Shown here: piece after piece, positions 48,942 to 60,727 of the stretch
Layout of the letters: every line of letters begins with the position of its first letter
Numbering within the stretch: position 1 is the stretch's first letter
From: Clavelina lepadiformis
Lineage: Eukaryota > Chordata > Ascidiacea > Aplousobranchia > Clavelinidae
Direction of reading: 5' to 3'
NCBI RefSeq assembly: GCF_947623445.1
Contig: NC_135244.1
Location: 10,106,001 to 10,170,000 of the forward strand
Length of the DNA: 64,000 bases
Program-made: the position numbers and the translations under genes
Notes under the pieces: model-generated
Databases searched by the model: none
Told to the model about the DNA's origin: nothing
What the model saw: only the letters and a program-made list of their open reading frames with translations

Positions 48942-49541
48942 ACTTTATCATATATATGTAACCTATGTTTATATGTGTATCTTAATTGTTTATAGTTAAC
49001 CATTTATGGTTAACTTCTCGATAATTTAGGATAATTTTGAAAGTTAAGGTTAGTTTTGGCACTACCGTATGTTGGGAAAAACTTCTTAAATTTTAGTTCC
49101 CTTGTTACAATAGCAATGAACGTCATTGATACAAAGAAGGGAATGTATATTTTAATTTTTCAAAACGCGGTTTGTCACATGAAGTCAGTGTATTATTGTA
49201 CAGTATTTATAGAAATGTTAAAAAACGTGTGATAAAATTATATTTAAACTTTAATACTATGTTTAAGTTTGAGAGACAAATCAACGTATATAATAGTGTC
49301 TAAATAGACTATAGTCTACATACGTATAATTCACTGAATTAAGATAGCCGTATTTTGTATAATGTATAATGCGTTGCTTTTGCATGCAAGCCTTCGGGGA
49401 AGTTGATAAAAAGATATGAAATATATCAACAATTGCACAAAATATAAAGCAAACAAGTAGTTAGTCTGTAAAACACATGCGATAAAACGCTGGTTTTCGG
49501 CAATTTTCTTACTCACAATTAATTCCTATTTACATTAATCC
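48942..49541. other. Orphan 3' flank of a lost JmjC copy
   Basis: Same sequence as the 3' flanks of C-F (49542-50088 and equivalents), ending in ATTTACATTAATCC, where the last bases are the stop and final codons of the JmjC gene (GGLM). It then jumps back to flank sequence at ATGTGTATCTTAATTG. The gene that should follow is absent. Confidence 0.6.
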
Positions 49542-50088
49542 ATGTGTATCTTAATTGTTTATAGTTAACCATTTATGGTTAACTTCGATAGTTTAGGAAA
49601 ATTTTGAAAGTTAAGGTTAGTTTTAGCACTACCGTATGTTGGGAAAAACTTCTCAAATTTTAGTTCCCTTGTTACAATAGCAATGAACGTCATTGATACA
49701 AAGAAGGGAGTGTATATTTTAATTTTTCAAAACGCGGTTTGTCACATAAAGTCAGTGCATTATTGTACAGTATTTATAGAAATGTTAAAAAACGTGTGAT
49801 AAAATTATATTTAAACTTTATTATTATGTTTAAGTTTTAGAGACAAATCAATGTATATAATAGAGTTTAAATAGACTATAGTGTACATACGTATAATTCA
49901 CTGAATTAAAATAGCCGTTTTTTGTATAATGCGATGCTTTTGCATGTAAGCCTTCGGGGAAGTTGATAAAAAGATATGAAATATAACAACAATTGCACAA
50001 AATATAAAGCAAACAAATAGTTAGTCTGTAAACACATGCGATAAAACGCTGGTTTTCTGCAATTATTTTACTCACAATTAATTCCTAT
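49542..50088. other. 3' flank of JmjC copy C
   Basis: Noncoding. It has the poly(A) signal listed next. A short minus-strand frame (SKIIAENQRFIACV...) lies just after the stop and recurs after each copy, but it shifts frame in this unit, so I regard it as 3' UTR. Confidence 0.55.
49817..49822 (-). terminator. Poly(A) signal AATAAA, JmjC copy C
   Basis: AATAAA on the minus strand 267 bases past the stop. The same hexamer sits at the corresponding place after D (54083-54088), E (58381-58386) and F (62675-62680). The orphan flank near 49255 has lost it (CTTTAATACT). Confidence 0.45.
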
Positions 50089-52155
50089 TTACATTAATCC
50101 TCCGTAACTACTTTCCTCAACGTATCGGTCGAAGATCGTTACGCTACTTACAATTGGGCCAAGCGATAAAACAGACCATTGCACTGTTCCTTTTAGTCCA
50201 TTTAAGGCATATAGTTTGTTATCCGTACCACCAATATATAAAGTTCCATATTTGTCTAGTCTGGGGCTGGACATAAATTCAGCATCTGCTGAAAACTCCC
50301 AAACTATTTTTCCGTTTTTAGCATCCAAGGCCATTACACGATAGCCAATTGCGACATATAGGAGCTTCCATTTTTCCATAAGTAATGGCGACGAAACTAC
50401 TTCAATATCTGTGCTTTTTTCAACTACAATCTTCCAAATTATATCCAACTTGAGAGCATCTAGACACATGACTTGACCTGACGCCGTTACAATATATAAA
50501 ATATTTCCATTAGAACTAAGAACTGGGGATGATAAAACTCCATCTCCAATGTCAAATGTCCACAGGGATTTCCCTGTTTGCATATCAATTACGTTTAAAT
50601 AGTTCTCCACATCTAACACGAACAAATTGTTGCTTTCGTGATCCACCACAGGGGATGCAAATACTGGTCTTCCCATCGTGTGTGACCACATTACGCTTCC
50701 GTTGCTTTCGTGCAACATGTAAACTGATGGATCTTCTGTTGAAGTTGTTTTTATACATATTATTAATCCTGGTTTATGAATGAAAGGACTAGACCAGATT
50801 TCTCCTGGAAAGGGACCACTTTTCCATAAAAGTGAAGGCCTACCATCTGCCGTGATATTGAAAGCATAGACCCATCCGTCAATAGTCGCAGCATACAAAA
50901 TGTCTTTAATTTTATTCAGTCGAAGAGAAGCCACAATTGCGTCACTAAGCTCTATTTTCCATAAAAGATTTCCGGATTCTGTATGAAACGCATAAAGCTT
51001 TGAATCTTCATCAGCAAAATAAACAGTTTTTTCATCAGCGCTGACAACAGGAGTTGATCCAGCATCCGTGCTTATCGTATAATTCCAAAGTATAGTACCG
51101 GTTATAGAATTTACAGCATAGAAACATCCAGAAATATCCGAACTAAAATAAATCGAATACACATAAGCAGATTTGGATGGTGTATAAAATTCTTTCCAAT
51201 TAGACTGAGAAACATCTGCAAGAGAACGATGTTGCCACATGCATTTTATAGAAAGAGAAGAAGATTCTCGAATGAACTTGGAGATAACCGTAGTGTGGTT
51301 TGCAATATTACGTAAGTTTTGCGAAGGTGGAAAATTGAAAACATTACTCCATAAATTAACAGATATGATTGGTGGGTCAAACGAAGTTACATGATGCCAC
51401 CAATGTTCAGGCACGTAGAGCATATCTCCAGGTTCGACAGTTACTTTGTAGAAATTTATGTCAGCAGCAAGAGGATATTTGTCGAGGTCAACTTGTTCGG
51501 GATTGATCGGTGACAAACCGGGTTGTACATCATATAGATCAGCATAAGCCTTGTTTCCTTCTGAATAATTTGCTATTAACCAAGTCTTTTTACCAGATAT
51601 TTGAAAAAAGAAATTTTCCGCTCCGTCTTGATGAAATGCAGAGGTAGAATTACGATTTGTGTATAACAATGTGGTCGACTGCGCCCAATCCGTGTACCTT
51701 GAGCAGCTGAGTGGCAACGGTAGCGGCATATGTTTAAATAATGAATTGTCCAAGGGAAATGTTGAATCCCAATAAAGCTTTTCATCATAGACCCTTTGTA
51801 GAAAATCTGTAAAATTAAGTCTTACTTCGCCCGGGTAATCCTGTGTCCAAATAGGTCTGCTGTATGCTCTACCAGGCATATCGTTTATGTGTGTTTGGAG
51901 AAAACTTGGCCTCGCCCAGTTCGAAAAATACTTATGCCAAGACGGATTGTTAGTTCTAATAAGTACTGGAGTACTACTTCGTATGAAATCTTCATAAAAG
52001 GTTTCCGGTGTTGGTTCATAGTTTAGAACTTTGATTGATCCCAATGTTGGTTTATGCATACCAAGCTTCAACATTGTTGAAAACTCATGCTTCCTACTCA
52101 CGCTATAGACAATATTCCACAAAATACATAGAGTATGTAAAAGGTTCAGAAACAT
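50089..52155 (-). CDS. Secreted JmjC dioxygenase fused to 8-blade PQQ-like propeller, copy C
   Basis: 688 residues, single exon. Start MFLNLLHTLCILWNIVYSVS is the first ATG in frame (the frame is open further upstream but from a TTG) and forms a signal peptide (1-20). Residues 40-275 are a JmjC/cupin_8 domain: Fe ligands H175-x-D177 and H254 in HWWHHV, and GKKTW for 2-oxoglutarate. Residues 340-680 hold eight propeller segments with closing Trp at 357, 399, 444, 490, 532, 574, 619 and 660, as in PQQ/BamB-type propellers. Sequons (NFT, NST, NYS, NHT, NYT, NIT, NGS) fit a secretory-pathway protein. Expected activity is Fe(II)/2OG hydroxylation; substrate unknown. A TTTGCAG acceptor-like site lies 20 bases before the ATG. 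Confidence 0.88.
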   Translation of the reverse strand: MFLNLLHTLCILWNIVYSVSRKHEFSTMLKLGMHKPTLGSIKVLNYEPTPETFYEDFIRSSTPVLIRTNNPSWHKYFSNWARPSFLQTHINDMPGRAYSRPIWTQDYPGEVRLNFTDFLQRVYDEKLYWDSTFPLDNSLFKHMPLPLPLSCSRYTDWAQSTTLLYTNRNSTSAFHQDGAENFFFQISGKKTWLIANYSEGNKAYADLYDVQPGLSPINPEQVDLDKYPLAADINFYKVTVEPGDMLYVPEHWWHHVTSFDPPIISVNLWSNVFNFPPSQNLRNIANHTTVISKFIRESSSLSIKCMWQHRSLADVSQSNWKEFYTPSKSAYVYSIYFSSDISGCFYAVNSITGTILWNYTISTDAGSTPVVSADEKTVYFADEDSKLYAFHTESGNLLWKIELSDAIVASLRLNKIKDILYAATIDGWVYAFNITADGRPSLLWKSGPFPGEIWSSPFIHKPGLIICIKTTSTEDPSVYMLHESNGSVMWSHTMGRPVFASPVVDHESNNLFVLDVENYLNVIDMQTGKSLWTFDIGDGVLSSPVLSSNGNILYIVTASGQVMCLDALKLDIIWKIVVEKSTDIEVVSSPLLMEKWKLLYVAIGYRVMALDAKNGKIVWEFSADAEFMSSPRLDKYGTLYIGGTDNKLYALNGLKGTVQWSVLSLGPIVSSVTIFDRYVEESSYGGLM

Positions 52156-54351
52156 ATTTGAGCTACTGGAATTCCTGCAAATAAAAGTCGCTTGCTGTCT
52201 TAATACAAAACCAAACAATTCGAATACACAAAAAGGTTTTTGAAATAGTGGTCTACTAGTTTGTTGCTTTATGATTAAAGATGTGTAGGATATTGTTAGA
52301 GATAAATGACATAAATTTGCCAAGAAATATCGTTTCTGATTTCATTTCAATATCTTCTCTCTCTTAAAATGAACGGCAGTTATTAATTATGAAGGTTAAA
52401 ATTTCCTATTTGATATTATACTTTACTTTACTTATATCTATTGCTTGCTAGCTGATCCCTGCCTCATATACCGTACAATATACGTAAAGATATTGATTCC
52501 ACTCATTGCAAGCAGATAATGTGCCGTATCACTAACACAAACAACTCTAATCATAACACTAAAACTGCTTGCATCACAACCACATCGCCGTTAAGGGTTT
52601 TACAAGTTATAGCAAATTACAAAACATATGTTAGAAGTTGACACAAACCAACCGTTGCTACAGTATAAACAGAGCAAAGGCTTCTTAATCACGTACGGTT
52701 ACTGGAAAGCATATGTTATAGGCCTACGGAGTAACTATATAATTTCATGGTACCGAGGTTGTGATGCTCATGCTAAAGATAGACAGCTATATACTGTAGG
52801 AGAATGTGTATGCAAAAAGCCGATTTAGGTTTTTAGGATTTGATTACAGTTGTGACGGTTACTTCACGAGTCATGAGTTGTTTTGGAAATGAAATTCTAT
52901 TTTGGGATCTTGCAATTCAGTTGCAGACCAAGCTTAAATTCTCCTTAATGACGTTTAGATAAATACCTTGCTTGAACTGGTGTGCCACATATAAATACCG
53001 ATGTAATGTTTGCAGTCTTTCCTTTTACTTTTCCCTTTCACTTGTTACTACTGCGCAATGTAACATTCAGTAAGATTTGCCCAAAGGTGTAAGCCTTTGT
53101 GTCTTATAATAAATAAAAATGGGAACTTCATCATTTAGTAATATGCATAGAATGAATTTAAGCAACTAACAGCATTGTCACGCCGTTTGAGAAATGAGAA
53201 CTCATACCATCGAAGCAAAAGTAAAACAAGATATCAATTCAACCGTCCTCGCTTTAATCTGCCATACAGTTATATTTGAATTAGAATGAATATTTAAGTT
53301 AGATTAACAAAAAACTATGAAAAATAAACCAAGTGCGATTCTTTCCGGTTGATTAGTGGCTGCCCATCAAGTTATAGGCATGTTTCCGAGTTAGATAAAA
53401 AACAAGATGTTGCCAAAAACTTTCAAGAGAAAGTCAAGGTATTTTTTGCATAAAGGATTATGGGGTAGGGGAGTCCCGACATTTTAATGTAGGCCTACAT
53501 GCAAGCCGCAATAGAACCCTATAGCTATACCCTATGTATAACAGTGGTAATTCCTTGATTCTTACTTAAAATTACTACATCTAAGCATAGGCCTATTGCG
53601 TTAAACTGCCAAAGGCATCCTGAAATATCGGAATTGTCGACAAATATTTTTCAAGTTTTGCCATGCTGCTCTTTGTGCAGCGAGTTATTTCGTACGTATA
53701 TACTGATGGCTTTTATATGTGTACGACTTTGGGAATATACGTATAAAATGGGCTATATATACTTCAGCCCCTTTAAAAAGTGCTCCTATTCTTACTTTAT
53801 CGTCTTTATCGTATATATGTAACCTATGTTTATATGTGTATCTTAACTTCTCGATAATTTAGGGCAATTTTGAAAGTTAAGGTTAGTTTTGGCACTACCG
53901 TATGTTGGGAAAAACTTCTTAAATTTTAGTTCCCTTGTTACAATAGCAATGAACGTCATTGATACAAAGAAGGGAATGTATATTTTAATTTTTCAAAACG
54001 CGGTTTGTCACATAAAGTCAGTGTATTATTGTACAGTATTTATAGAAATGTTAAAAAACGTGTGATCAAATTATATTTAAACTTTATTATTATGTTTAAG
54101 TTTTAGAGACAAATCGATGTATATAATAGACTAAAGTCTACATACGTATAATTCACTGAATTAAGATAGCCGTATTTTGTATAATGTATAATGCGATGCT
54201 TTTGCATGTAAGCCTTCGGGGAAGTTGATAAAAAGATATGAAATATATCAACAATTGCACAAAATATAAAGCAAACAAATAGTTAGTCTGTAAAACACAA
54301 GCGATAAAACGTTGGTTTTCTGCAATTTTCTCACTCACAATTATATCCTAT
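52156..54351. other. Spacer between JmjC units C and D
   Basis: Contains the upstream region of C (acceptor-like TTTGCAG ending at 52175, minus strand), the recurrent 66-residue plus frame at 52628-52828, the empty sites for the hAT insertions of the B-C spacer (near 53455 and 53795), and the 3' flank of D with its poly(A) signal. Nothing else was recognised. Confidence 0.55.
54083..54088 (-). terminator. Poly(A) signal AATAAA, JmjC copy D
   Basis: Minus-strand AATAAA 264 bases past the stop of copy D, in the conserved context TAATAATAAAGTTTA. Confidence 0.45.
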
Positions 54352-56418
54352 TTACATTAATCCTCCGTAACTACTTTCCTCAACGTATCGATCGAAAATC
54401 GTTACGCTACTTACAATTGGGCCAAGCGATAAAACAGACCATTGCACTGTTCCTTTTAGTCCATTTAAGGCATATAGTTTGTTATCCGTACCACCGATAT
54501 ATAAAGTCCCATATTTGTCTAGTCTGGGGCTGGACATAAATTCAGCATCTGCTGAAAACTCCCAAACTGCTTTTCCGTTTTCAGCATCCAAGGCCATTAC
54601 ACGATAGCCAATTGCAACATATAGGAGCTTCCATTTTTCCGTAAGTAATGGTGACGAAACTACTTCAATATCTGTGCTTTTTTCAACTACAATCTTCCAA
54701 ATTATATCCAACTTGAGAGCATCTAGACACATGACTTGACCTGACGCCGTTACAATATATAAAATGTTTCCATTGGAACTAAGAACTGGGGATGATAAAA
54801 CTCCATCTCCAATGTCAAATGTCCACAGGGATTTCCCTGTTTGCATATCAATTACGTTTAAATAGTTCTCCACATCTAACACGAACAAATTGTTGCTTTC
54901 GTGATCCACCACAGGGGATGCAAATACTGGTCTTCCCATCGTGTGTGACCACATTACGCTTCCGTTGCTTTCGTGCAACATGTAAACTGATGGATCTTCT
55001 GTTGAAGTTGTTTTTATACATATTATTAATCCTGGTTTATGAATGAAAGGACTAGACCAGATTTCTCCTGGAAAGGGACCACTTTTCCATAAAAGTGAAG
55101 GCCTACCATCTGCCGTGATATTAAAAGCGTAAACCCATCCGTCAATAGTTGCAGCATACAAAATGTCTTTAATTTTATTCAGTCGAAGAGAAGCCACAAT
55201 TGCGTCACTAAGCTCTATTTTCCATAAAAGATTTCCGGATTCTGTATGAAACGCATAAAGCTTTGAATCTTCATCAGCAAAATAAACAGTTTTTTCATCA
55301 GCGCTGACAACAGGAGTTGATCCAGCATCCGTGCTTATCGTATAATTCCAAAGTATAGTACCGGTTATAGAATTTACAGCATAGAAACATCCAGAAATAT
55401 CCGCACTAAAATAAATCGAATACACATAAGCAGATTTGGATGGTGTATAAACTTCTTTCCAATTAGACTGAGAAACATCTGCGAGAGAACGATGTTGCCA
55501 CATGCATTTTATAGAAGGAGAAGAAGATTCTCGAATGAACTTGGAGATAACCGTAGTGTGGTTTGCAATATTACGTAAGTTTTGCGAAGGTGGAAAATTG
55601 AAAACATTACTCCATAAATTAACAGATATGATTGGTGGGTCAAACGAAGTTACATGATGCCACCAATGTTCAGGCACGTAGAGCATATCTCCAGGTTCGA
55701 CAGTTACTTTGTAGAAATTTATGTCAGCAGCAAGAGGATATTTGTCGAGGTCAACTTGTTCGGGATTGATCGGTGACAAACCGGGTTGTACATCATATAG
55801 ATCAGCATAAGCCTTGTTTCCTTCTGAATAATTTGCTATTAACCAAGTCTTTTTACCAGATATTTGAAAAAAGAAATTTTCCGCTCCGTCTTGATGAAAT
55901 GCAGAGGTAGAATTACGATTTGTGTATAACAATGTGGTCGACTGCGCCCAATCCGTGTACCTTGAGCAGCTGAGTGGCAACGGTAGCGGCATATGCTTAA
56001 ATAAAGTGTTTTCTAAAGGAAATGTTGAATCCCAATAAAGCTTTTCATCATAGACCCTTTGTAGAAAATCTGTAAAATTAAGTCTCACTTCGCCCGGGTA
56101 ATCCTGTGTCCAAATAGGTCTGCTGTATGCTCTACCAGGCATATCGTTTATGTGTGTTTGGAGAAAACTTGGCCTCGCCCAGTTCGAAAAATACCTATGC
56201 CAAGACGGATTGTTAGTTCTAATAAGTACTGGAGTACTACTTCGTATGAAATCTTCATAAAAGGCCTCCGGTGTTGGTTCATAGTTTAGAACTTTGATTG
56301 ATCCCAATGTTGGTTTATGCATACCAAGCTTCAACATTGTTGAAAACTCATGCTTCATACTCACGCTATAGACAATATTCCACAAAATACATAGAGTGTA
56401 TAAAAGGTTCAGAAACAT
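54352..56418 (-). CDS. Secreted JmjC-propeller protein, copy D
   Basis: 688 residues, intronless, same architecture as copy C: signal peptide (MFLNLLYTLCILWNIVYSVS), JmjC domain with FHQD, GKKTW and WWHH intact, and eight propeller Trp motifs. It differs from C at scattered sites, for example SADISGCF for SSDISGCF, RYFSNW for KYFSNW, and LLTEKW and AENGKAVW for LLMEKW and AKNGKIVW. It keeps DVENYLN and GDGVLSS like C. The acceptor-like TTTGCAG upstream is preserved. A functional gene by every criterion visible; substrate unknown. Confidence 0.88.
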   Translation of the reverse strand: MFLNLLYTLCILWNIVYSVSMKHEFSTMLKLGMHKPTLGSIKVLNYEPTPEAFYEDFIRSSTPVLIRTNNPSWHRYFSNWARPSFLQTHINDMPGRAYSRPIWTQDYPGEVRLNFTDFLQRVYDEKLYWDSTFPLENTLFKHMPLPLPLSCSRYTDWAQSTTLLYTNRNSTSAFHQDGAENFFFQISGKKTWLIANYSEGNKAYADLYDVQPGLSPINPEQVDLDKYPLAADINFYKVTVEPGDMLYVPEHWWHHVTSFDPPIISVNLWSNVFNFPPSQNLRNIANHTTVISKFIRESSSPSIKCMWQHRSLADVSQSNWKEVYTPSKSAYVYSIYFSADISGCFYAVNSITGTILWNYTISTDAGSTPVVSADEKTVYFADEDSKLYAFHTESGNLLWKIELSDAIVASLRLNKIKDILYAATIDGWVYAFNITADGRPSLLWKSGPFPGEIWSSPFIHKPGLIICIKTTSTEDPSVYMLHESNGSVMWSHTMGRPVFASPVVDHESNNLFVLDVENYLNVIDMQTGKSLWTFDIGDGVLSSPVLSSNGNILYIVTASGQVMCLDALKLDIIWKIVVEKSTDIEVVSSPLLTEKWKLLYVAIGYRVMALDAENGKAVWEFSADAEFMSSPRLDKYGTLYIGGTDNKLYALNGLKGTVQWSVLSLGPIVSSVTIFDRYVEESSYGGLM

Positions 56419-58660
56419 ATTTGAGCTACTGGAATTCCTGCAAATAAAAGTCGCTTGCTGTCTTAATACAGAACCAAACAATTCGAATACACAAAAAGGT
56501 TTTTGAAATAGTGGTCTACTAGTTTGTTGCTTTATGATTAAAAATGTGTAGGATATTGTTAGAGATAAATGACATAAATTTGCCAAGAAATATCGTTTCT
56601 GATTTCATTTCAATATCTTCTCTCTCTTAAAATGAACAGCAGTTATTAATTATGAAGGTTAAAATTTCCTATTTGATATTATACTTCACTTTACTTATAT
56701 TTATTGCTTGCTAGCTGATCCCTGCCTCATATACCGTACAATATACGTAAAGCTATTCATTCCACTCATTGCAAGCAGATAATGTGCCGTATCACTAACA
56801 CAAACAACTCTAATCATAACACTAAAACTGCTTGCATCACAACCACATCGCCGTTAAGGGTTTTATAAGTTATAGCAAAATACAAAACATATGTTAGAAG
56901 TTGACACAAACCAACCGTTGCTACGGTATAAACAGAGCAAAGGCTTCTTAATAATCACGTACGGTTACTGGAAAGCATATGTTATACGGAGTAACTATAT
57001 AATTTCATGGTACAGAGGTGGTGATGCTCATGCTAAAGATAGACAGCTATATACTGTAGGAGAATGTGTATGCAAAAATCAGATTTAAGGTTTTTAGGAT
57101 TTGATTACAGTTGTGACGGTTACGTCACGAGTCATGACTCATGAGCTGTTTTGGAAATGCTGAAATTCTATTTTGGGATCTTGCAATTCAGTTGCAGACC
57201 AAGCTTAAATTCTCCTTAATGACGTTCAGATAATTACCTTGCTTGAACTGGTGGGCCACATATAAATACCGATGTAATGTTTGCAGTCTTTCTTTTCACT
57301 TTTCCCTTTCACTGGTTACTACTGCGCAATGCAACATTCAGTAAGATTTGCTCAAAGGTGTAAGCCTTTGTGTCTGATAATAAATAAAAAGGGAACTTTA
57401 TCATTTAGTAATATGCATAGAATGAATTTAAGCAACTAACAGCATTGTCACGCCGTTTAAGAAATGAAAACTCATACCATCGAGCCAAAAGTAAAACAAG
57501 GTATCAATTCAACCGTCCTCGCTTTTATCTGCCATACAGTTATATTTGAATTAAAATGAATATTTAAGTTAGATTAACAAGAAACTATGAAAAATAAATC
57601 AAGTGCGATTCTTTCCGGTTGATTAGTGGCTGCCCATCAAGTTATAGGCCTGTTTCCGAATTAGATAAAAAAACAAGATGTTGTCAAAAACTTTCAAGAG
57701 AAAGTCAAGGTATCTTTTGCATAAAGGATTATGGGGTAGGGGAGTCCCGACATTTTAATGTAGGCCTACATGCAAGCCGCAATAAAACCCTATAGCTATA
57801 CCCTATGTATAACAGTGGTAATTCCTTGATTCTTACTTAAAATTACTACATCTAAACATAGGCCCACAGCGTTGAACTGTCAAAGGCATCCTGAAATATC
57901 GGAATAATCGACAAATATTTTTCAAGTTTTGCCATGCTGCTCTTTGTGCAGCGATTTATTTCGGTACGTATATACTGATGGCTTTTATATGTGTACGCCT
58001 TTGGGAATATAGGTATACAATGGGCTATATAAGTTTATATCCTTCAGCCCCTTTAAAAAAGTACTCCTATTTTTACTTTATCATATATATGTAACCTATG
58101 TTTAAATGTGTATCTTAATTGTTTATAGTTAACCATTTATGGTTAACTTCGATAGTTTAGGAAAATTTTGAAAGTTAAGGTTAGTTTTGGCACTACCGTA
58201 TGTTGGGAAAAACTTCTTAAATTTTAGTTCCCTTGTTACAATAGCAATGAACGTCATTGATACAAAGAAGAGAATGTATATTTTAATTTTTCAAAACGCG
58301 GTTTGTCACATAAAGTCAGTGTATTATTGTACAGTATTTATAGAAATGTTAAAAAACGTGTGATCAAATTATATTTAAACTTTATTATTATGTTTAAGTT
58401 TTAGAGACAAATCAATGTATATAATAGAGTTTAAATAGACTATAGTCTACATACGTATAATTCACTGAATTAAAATAGCCGTTTTTTGTATAATGTATAA
58501 TGCGTTGCTTTTGCATGCAAGCCTTCGGGGAAGTTGATAAAAAGATATGAAATATATCAACAATTGCACAAAATATAAAGCAAACAAATAGTTAGTCTGT
58601 AAAACACAAGCGATAAAACGTTGGTTTTCTGCAATTTTCTCACTCACAATTATATCCTAT
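56419..58660. other. Spacer between JmjC units D and E
   Basis: Same organisation as the C-D spacer. The plus-strand small frame is at 56891-57088 with one extra codon (LIITYG). The 3' flank of E carries its poly(A) signal. No further gene was recognised. Confidence 0.55.
58381..58386 (-). terminator. Poly(A) signal AATAAA, JmjC copy E
   Basis: Minus-strand AATAAA 275 bases past the stop of copy E, same context as in C, D and F. Confidence 0.45.
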
Positions 58661-60727
58661 TTACATTAATCCTCCGTAACTACTTTCCTCAACGTATCGA
58701 TCGAAAATCGTTACGCTACTTACAATTGGGCCAAGCGATAAAACAGACCATTGCACTGTCCCTTTTAGTCCATTTAAGGCATATAGTTTGTTATCCGTAC
58801 CACCGATATATAAAGTCCCATATTTGTCTAGTCTGGGGCTGGACATAAATTCAGCATCTGCTGAAAACTCCCAAACTGCTTTTCCGTTTTCAGCATCCAA
58901 GGCCATTACACGATAGCCAATTGCAACATATAGGAGCTTCCATTTTTCCGTAAGTAATGGTGACGAAACTACTTCAATATCTGTGCTTTTTTCAACTACA
59001 ATCTTCCAAATTATATCCAACTTGAGAGCATCTAGACACATGACTTGACCTGACGCCGTTACAATATATAAAATATTTCCATTAGAACTAAGAACTGGGG
59101 ATGATAAAACTTCATCTCCAATATCAAATGTCCACAGGGATTTCCCTGTTTGCATATCAATTACGTTTAAATAGTTCCCCATATCTAACACAAACAAATT
59201 GTTGCTTTCGTGATCCACCACAGGGGATGCAAATACTGGTCTTCCCATCGTGTGTGACCACATTACGCTTCCGTTGCTTTCGTGCAACATGTAAACTGAT
59301 GGATCTTCTGTTGAAGTTGTTTTTATACATATTATTAATCCTGGTTTATGAATGAAAGGACTAGACCAGATTTCTCCTGGAAAGGGACCACTTTTCCATA
59401 AAAGTGAAGGCCTACCATCTGCCGTGATATTGAAAGCATAGACCCATCCGTCAATAGTCGCAGCATACAAAATGTCTTTAATTTTATTCAGTCGAAGAGA
59501 AGCCACAATTGCGTCACTAAGCTCTATTTTCCATAAAAGATTTCCGGATTCTGTATGAAACGCATAAAGCTTTGAATCTTCATCAGCAAAATAAACAGTT
59601 TTTTCATCAGCGCTGACAACAGGAGTTGATCCAGCATCCGTGCTTATCGTATAATTCCAAAGTATAGTACCGGTTATAGAATTTACAGCATAGAAACATC
59701 CAGAAATATCCGAACTAAAATAAATCGAATACACATAAGCAGATTTGGATGGTGTATAAACTTCTTTCCAATTAGACTGAGAAACATCTGCGAGAGAACG
59801 ATGTTGCCACATGCATTTTATAGAAAGAGAAGAAGATTCTCGAATGAACTTGGAGATAACCGTAGTGTGGTTTGCAATATTACGTAAGTTTTGCGAAGGT
59901 GGAAAATTGAAAACATTACTCCATAAATTAACAGATATGATTGGTGGGTCAAACGAAGTTACATGATGCCACCAATGTTCAGGCACGTAGAGCATATCTC
60001 CAGGTTCGACAGTTACTTTGTAGAAATTTATGTCAGCAGCAAGAGGATATTTGTCGAGGTCAACTTGTTCGGGATTGATCGGTGACAAACCGGGTTGTAC
60101 ATCATATAGATCAGCATAAGCCTTGTTTCCTTCTGAATAATTTGCTATTAACCAAGTCTTTTTACCAGATATTTGAAAAAAGAAATTTTCCGCTCCGTCT
60201 TGATGAAATGCAGAGGTAGAATTACGATTTGTGTATAACAATGTGGTCGACTGCGCCCAATCCGTGTACCTTGAGCAGCTGAGTGGCAACGGTAGCGGCA
60301 TATGCTTAAATAAAGTGTTTTCTAAAGGAAATGTTGAATCCCAATAAAGCTTTTCATCATAGACCCTTTGTAGAAAATCTGTAAAATTAAGTCTCACTTC
60401 GCCCGGGTAATCCTGTGTCCAAATAGGTCTGCTGTATGCTCTACCAGGCATATCGTTTATGTGTGTTTGGAGAAAACTTGGCCTCGCCCAGTTCGAAAAA
60501 TACCTATGCCAAGACGGATTGTTAGTTCTAATAAGTACTGGAGTACTACTTCGTATGAAATCTTCATAAAAGGCCTCCGGTGTTGGTTCATAGTTTAGAA
60601 CTTTGATTGATCCCAATGTTGGTTTATGCATACCAAGCTTCAACATTGTTGAAAACTCATGCTTCATACTCACGCTATAGACAATATTCCACAAAATACA
60701 TAGAGTGTGTAAAAGGTTCAGAAACAT
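58661..60727 (-). CDS. Secreted JmjC-propeller protein, copy E
   Basis: 688 residues, intronless, same domains and catalytic residues as copies C and D (FHQD, GKKTW, WWHH; eight blade Trp residues). It carries D-type residues late in the propeller (LLTEKW, AENGKAVW) but its own changes in blade 5 (LDMGNYLN for LDVENYLN, GDEVLSS for GDGVLSS), which copy F shares. The signal peptide is intact. The distance to copy D, stop to stop, is 4309 bases, typical of this array. Confidence 0.88.
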   Translation of the reverse strand: MFLNLLHTLCILWNIVYSVSMKHEFSTMLKLGMHKPTLGSIKVLNYEPTPEAFYEDFIRSSTPVLIRTNNPSWHRYFSNWARPSFLQTHINDMPGRAYSRPIWTQDYPGEVRLNFTDFLQRVYDEKLYWDSTFPLENTLFKHMPLPLPLSCSRYTDWAQSTTLLYTNRNSTSAFHQDGAENFFFQISGKKTWLIANYSEGNKAYADLYDVQPGLSPINPEQVDLDKYPLAADINFYKVTVEPGDMLYVPEHWWHHVTSFDPPIISVNLWSNVFNFPPSQNLRNIANHTTVISKFIRESSSLSIKCMWQHRSLADVSQSNWKEVYTPSKSAYVYSIYFSSDISGCFYAVNSITGTILWNYTISTDAGSTPVVSADEKTVYFADEDSKLYAFHTESGNLLWKIELSDAIVASLRLNKIKDILYAATIDGWVYAFNITADGRPSLLWKSGPFPGEIWSSPFIHKPGLIICIKTTSTEDPSVYMLHESNGSVMWSHTMGRPVFASPVVDHESNNLFVLDMGNYLNVIDMQTGKSLWTFDIGDEVLSSPVLSSNGNILYIVTASGQVMCLDALKLDIIWKIVVEKSTDIEVVSSPLLTEKWKLLYVAIGYRVMALDAENGKAVWEFSADAEFMSSPRLDKYGTLYIGGTDNKLYALNGLKGTVQWSVLSLGPIVSSVTIFDRYVEESSYGGLM

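Noticed and set aside
49331-50075. Short minus frames after each JmjC gene (KIAENQRFIACV...)
   Set aside because: They lie in the 3' flank before the poly(A) signal, and the copy at 49848 shifts frame, so coding constraint is unlikely.
52156-52323. N-terminal extension of the JmjC frame (about 56 residues, ANLCHLSLTISYT...)
   Set aside because: Its first codon is TTG and it contains no ATG; the MFLN start with its signal peptide and the upstream acceptor-like site explain the data better.
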